Part shown: in pieces, positions 57,092 through 60,034 of the stretch | How the letters are laid out: the number at the start of each line of letters is the position of its first letter | Position numbering within the stretch: the first letter of the stretch is position 1 | Assembly (NCBI GenBank): GCA_034409055.1 | Contig: DAOUMU010000164.1 | Location: 1 to 60,034 of the forward strand | DNA: 60,034 nucleotides | Reading direction: 5' to 3' | DNA from: DAOUMU01 sp034409055 | GTDB taxonomy: Bacteria > Chloroflexota > Anaerolineae > 4572-78 > J111 | Made by a program: the position numbers and the translations under genes | The notes under the pieces: model-generated | The model's database searches: none | What the model was told of the DNA's origin: nothing | What the model saw: the letters and a program-made list of their open reading frames with translations, nothing else

Positions 57092-59638
57092 CTACCGGCC
57101 ATTTGTTGAGGGGTCTGGTACCGTTTGTAGATTTAAAGGAGGTGTTGACGATCCTTGTTCATTTTTGCCGTCTGATTCGTCATTATCGGCGGCTACTTTT
57201 TTACTCTGAGGGTTTAATATAGCCGCAGAGGCAACCACATCATCTGGTTTCAGGTTCATCACCCTCACCCCCTGGGTGGCCCGGCCCAGTTTGGAGATGT
57301 TTTTTATGGCCGTGCGTAACATCATGCCCTCTTGGGAGATGAGGGTTAAGTCACCATCATCAGACACAACCCGGGCCGCAATGATGCCCCCTGTTCTCTC
57401 GATGTTTTTGCTCAAGGTACGTAGCCCGCTGCCGTTGCGTCGCTGCAGGGTATATTCATCTATGGCCGTACGCTTGGCAAAACCTTTTTCGGTCACAACC
57501 AGCAGGTCGGCCCCGGCTTCAACGATGTCCATTCCCCGGATTTCGTCGTCTCCTCGGAGACGCATGGCACCCACACCAGCGGCGGTACGTCCCATAGCCC
57601 GCACGTCATTTTCGTTAAAACGGATGGCCTGACCGGCGCGGGAAACAATCATAATTTCATTATGACCATAGGTTAGTTTCACCCAGCCCAGTTCATCATC
57701 ATCGTCCAGGGTGAGGGCAATCAACCCACTGGGACGAACCGACTCAAATTCGCTCAAGTTGGTTCGCTTAATACGCCCTTTGCGGGTCAGCATAATGAGA
57801 TATTCGGCCTGGTCAAAATTGGGCACGACCACGGTCGCCGTAATTTTTTCGCCAGGGGCTATATTGATTAAACTGACCACCGAGACACCCTTGGCCGTCC
57901 GGCTGGCATCGGGGACTTGATAGACTTTTTCAGAGTAAACTTTACCCTTATCCGTAAAATAAAGGATAGTATCCAGGGTGCTGGCGGCAAATAGAAATTG
58001 AACGACGTCCTCGTCGCGGGTGGTCATACCCGTGACGCCACGCCCACCCCGTCCTTGGGAGCGATAGGTTTTACTGGGAACCCGCTTAATATAACCCCGC
58101 TCAGTAATGGAAATAAGGACGTTCTCATCTTTAACCAAATCCTCTTCGTCAAAATCTTCGGTCGCGTCAACCAGAATATGAGTACGGCGATCGTCCCCGT
58201 AATCTTCTTTGATTTGGTTCAGGTCATCCTTGATCAGTCCCAGGATTTTGTTGGGATCAGCCAGCAAATCTTCCAGGTAAGCAATCGTCTGCAAGAGTTG
58301 CTGGTACTCCTCTTCAATTTTCTGACGCTCCAGGGCGGCCAGGCGGCGCAGTTGCATATCTAAAATGGCCTGCGCTTGCACCTGGCTCAGGGCAAATTTT
58401 GTGATCAACTGGGTCCGGGCAGTGTCGGCATCTTTGCTCTGGCGGATGGTTTGGACAACCGCATCCAAATTACCCAGGGCAATCCGTAAACCTTCTAGAA
58501 TATGGGCGCGATGCCGGGCTTTTTCCAGATCATACTCGGTACGACGGGTAATGACTTCCCGGCGATGCTCGATGTAGGCCGTCAGAGCGCGTTTGAGAGG
58601 CAGCACACGCGGCTCTCCATCAAGCAGCGCTAACATGTTGATGCCAAAAGTTGATTGCAAGGCCGTGTATTTATAAAGCTGGTTGAGCACCTTTTTGGGT
58701 TGAGCGCCACGCTTTAGCTCGATGACAATGGACAGACCGGCCCGGTCAGACTCATCGCGCAAGTCTGAAATATCTTTTATTTTGTCGCTACGGACCAGGT
58801 CGGCAATCCGCTCCAGGAGAGAGGCTTTGTTGACCTGGTAAGGAATTTCACTGACCACAATCCGATGGCGATTGCCTTTCATCTCCTCAATACGAGCAAT
58901 CGCTCGCATGATGACCCGACCCTTACCCGTGGCGTAAGCATTCACCAACCCTTCCTGGCCGATAAGCGCCGCTCCGGTAGGAAAATCAGGGCCCTTGATG
59001 AATTGCATCAAGTCTTCAACCGTTACGTCAGCGCCGTTATCATAGTGGTCAATCAAAAAAATGAGGGCATCGCACACTTCAACCAGATTGTGGGGAGGAA
59101 TGTTGGTGGCCATCCCGACCGCTATTCCAGAGGTGCCGTTGAGTAGTAAATTGGGCAGACGGGCTGGCAGCACTTCCGGTTCTTGCAGGCTACCGTCAAA
59201 GTTGTCAGTCCAATCAACGGTATTTTTTTCGATGTCGGCCAGCATCTCTTGAGAAATTGTGGCCAGGCGAGCCTCGGTGTAGCGCATTGCGGCCGGGCTG
59301 TCACCATCTATACTGCCAAAGTTGCCCTGACCATCGACTAAGGGGTAGCGCATAGCAAAATCCTGGGCCATACGGACCATCGCATCGTAGACTGCGGAGT
59401 CGCCGTGGGGGTGATATTTACCCAACACCTCCCCCACAATACGGGCACTCTTTTTGTAAGGGGTGTTATGGCGAAGCCCCATATCGTGCATGGCATAAAG
59501 AATGCGGCGATGCACCGGCTTCAAACCATCGCGCGCATCAGGCAGCGCTCGCGAAATGATCACGCTCATGGCGTAATCGAGGTAGGCTACCTTCATTTCA
59601 TTTTCAATATCGACATATCTTACTGTACCGATTTCCAT
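57092..59638 (-). CDS. gyrA: DNA gyrase subunit A
   Basis: About 848 residues from MEIGTVRYVDIENEMK, the usual N-terminus. It is the breaking-rejoining subunit of gyrase. The catalytic Tyr120 is in AAMRYTEARL. The region that determines quinolone sensitivity reads HPHGDSAVYDAM, with Ser81 and Asp85 as in sensitive E. coli. The GyrA box is visible as SQGRGGRGVTG and favours gyrase over topoisomerase IV. The six-bladed C-terminal domain repeats follow (AEYLIMLTRKGRIKRT, GHNEIMIVSRAGQAIRF, GADLLVVTEKGFAKRT, DGDLTLISQEGMMLRT). No gyrB is adjacent. Confidence 0.95.
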   Translation of the reverse strand: MEIGTVRYVDIENEMKVAYLDYAMSVIISRALPDARDGLKPVHRRILYAMHDMGLRHNTPYKKSARIVGEVLGKYHPHGDSAVYDAMVRMAQDFAMRYPLVDGQGNFGSIDGDSPAAMRYTEARLATISQEMLADIEKNTVDWTDNFDGSLQEPEVLPARLPNLLLNGTSGIAVGMATNIPPHNLVEVCDALIFLIDHYDNGADVTVEDLMQFIKGPDFPTGAALIGQEGLVNAYATGKGRVIMRAIARIEEMKGNRHRIVVSEIPYQVNKASLLERIADLVRSDKIKDISDLRDESDRAGLSIVIELKRGAQPKKVLNQLYKYTALQSTFGINMLALLDGEPRVLPLKRALTAYIEHRREVITRRTEYDLEKARHRAHILEGLRIALGNLDAVVQTIRQSKDADTARTQLITKFALSQVQAQAILDMQLRRLAALERQKIEEEYQQLLQTIAYLEDLLADPNKILGLIKDDLNQIKEDYGDDRRTHILVDATEDFDEEDLVKDENVLISITERGYIKRVPSKTYRSQGRGGRGVTGMTTRDEDVVQFLFAASTLDTILYFTDKGKVYSEKVYQVPDASRTAKGVSVVSLINIAPGEKITATVVVPNFDQAEYLIMLTRKGRIKRTNLSEFESVRPSGLIALTLDDDDELGWVKLTYGHNEIMIVSRAGQAIRFNENDVRAMGRTAAGVGAMRLRGDDEIRGMDIVEAGADLLVVTEKGFAKRTAIDEYTLQRRNGSGLRTLSKNIERTGGIIAARVVSDDGDLTLISQEGMMLRTAIKNISKLGRATQGVRVMNLKPDDVVASAAILNPQSKKVAADNDESDGKNEQGSSTPPLNLQTVPDPSTNGR

Positions 59639-59665
59639 ACAGACGCTCCAGTCGAGGGCAAAACA

Positions 59666-59692
59666 ATCGTGCCTGGATAGGTCAGGCACGAT
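59666..59692 (-). promoter_or_regulatory. Terminator-like hairpin in the gyrA leader
   Basis: On the minus strand a perfect 10-bp stem (ATCGTGCCTG/CAGGCACGAT) with a 7-base loop is followed by TGTTTT, 27 bases before the gyrA start codon and downstream of the putative -10. It could attenuate gyrA transcription or protect the mRNA end. Confidence 0.5.
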
Positions 59693-59772
59693 TTAATCCA
59701 TTCAGTCACAAGACCCGTTTTTGATCCGAAGAGCAAAAGGTTTATCTCTAATCGCAATTTAGTACCATGTTT

Positions 59773-59778
59773 ATTATA
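59773..59778 (-). promoter_or_regulatory. Possible gyrA promoter -10
   Basis: A perfect TATAAT on the minus strand within GGTATAATAAACATGG, about 135 bases upstream of gyrA. No good -35 hexamer is seen at the usual distance. Confidence 0.45.
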
Positions 59779-59933
59779 CCTTAAAATAAGGCTTTCGGCT
59801 ATTTATCGGCATAGGGCAAAGGTCACCTTTCGCGATTGACATCAGCCTGCCAGGTCAAAAACAGCCAGAAATCCCCTTGGATTTAAGATCACAACCTGTT
59901 GATATTTCGCCTACCAGAAAAAGTAACACCAAG

Positions 59934-60034
59934 CTACTCCAGGAGGGCAATGGCCTGAGCTAGAGCTTCGAGGCGAGCGAGGTAGTTACAGGGTTGACGA
60001 CGGAAGCTACGGTGAGCGGTTCGAGCTTGTAGAT
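59934..60034 (-). CDS. C-terminal fragment of a protein, possibly a transposase (cut by the window edge)
   Basis: The minus strand is open from the window edge to a TAG at 59934-59936. It reads LQARTAHRSFRRQPCNYLARLEALAQAIALLE, a basic, helical C-terminus reminiscent of insertion-sequence transposases. The rest of the gene lies outside the window, so the call is tentative. Confidence 0.35.
   Translation of the reverse strand, partial: LQARTAHRSFRRQPCNYLARLEALAQAIALLE

Larger units (their letters stand above)
59639..59933. other. gyrA leader and intergenic region
   Basis: About 295 bp without a gene. It holds the leader hairpin, the gyrA -10 and an AT-rich stretch. The last part, near 59910-59930, has the sequence AGAAAAAGTAACACCAAG, which may be the end of the element that carries the partial gene at the window edge. 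Confidence 0.55.

Overview
The window reads as chromosomal DNA of a free-living bacterium with moderately high G+C. It is most likely a member of the Chloroflexota, probably class Anaerolineae. That call is inference from gene content: Pro/Thr-rich 'PTPTPT' stalks on secreted proteins, a bacterial PHAX-type RNA-binding protein, a Ycf45/SpoIIIAA-like ATPase, a 'HALEHAT' (DUF6391-type) membrane protein, a PAS-rich HisKA_2 kinase, and very abundant intergenic palindromes. There is no 16S rRNA or other decisive marker, no CRISPR array and no prophage.

Layout. (1) 0.3-7.8 kb: a co-directional catabolic cluster with an Fe-alcohol dehydrogenase, a LarA-type racemase/epimerase, a two-subunit transketolase, two paralogous xylose-isomerase-like TIM barrels and an Asp/Glu-racemase-like protein. 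Inverted copies of one repeat flank it. (2) 8.7-13.4 kb: tRNA-Gln and tRNA-Asp, then an accessory stretch with a UPF0175/PIN toxin-antitoxin pair, decayed coding fragments, a possible UDG-like protein, a DUF4268 protein and a SEC-C protein. (3) 13.4-24.2 kb: SDR and FAH-family enzymes, an M28 peptidase, the PHAX-domain protein, a WecA-like transferase, an epimerase, a second Fe-ADH, a C39-like/TPR protein, AMMECR1 and a stand-alone DnaB-like ATPase. (4) 24.4-30.6 kb: TlpA, a degenerate Lgt homologue with a sortase, DUF6391, HolA, tryptophanase and a zinc ribbon. (5) 30.6-40.8 kb: mostly minus-strand housekeeping genes: GH99-like protein, PriA, rhomboid, Gmk, FmdB (plus strand), Tmk, Ycf45-like ATPase and GNAT. 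(6) 41-44.7 kb: a tight three-gene operon of an aspartoacylase-like hydrolase, an ATP-grasp enzyme and a protein I do not recognise. (7) 45-60 kb: GH5-like/LysM protein, TyrS, a helicase-like gene broken by an in-frame amber codon, a lipoprotein, a two-component system with a truncated sensor, CdsA, GyrA and the tail of a possible transposase at the edge.

The most unusual feature is the density and nesting of small palindromic repeats. Several families recur across the window. A 13-17 bp micro-palindrome, TGCCC-N-GGGTA, occurs at least 12 times, usually inside the loop or arm of another repeat. Repeat-like DNA also appears in frame inside protein genes (transketolase, priA, a racemase-like gene and the helicase-like gene), which resembles the palindromic elements known from Rickettsia genes. 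The 41-44.7 kb operon is the best candidate for an undescribed biochemical system, but its function cannot be read from the sequence.
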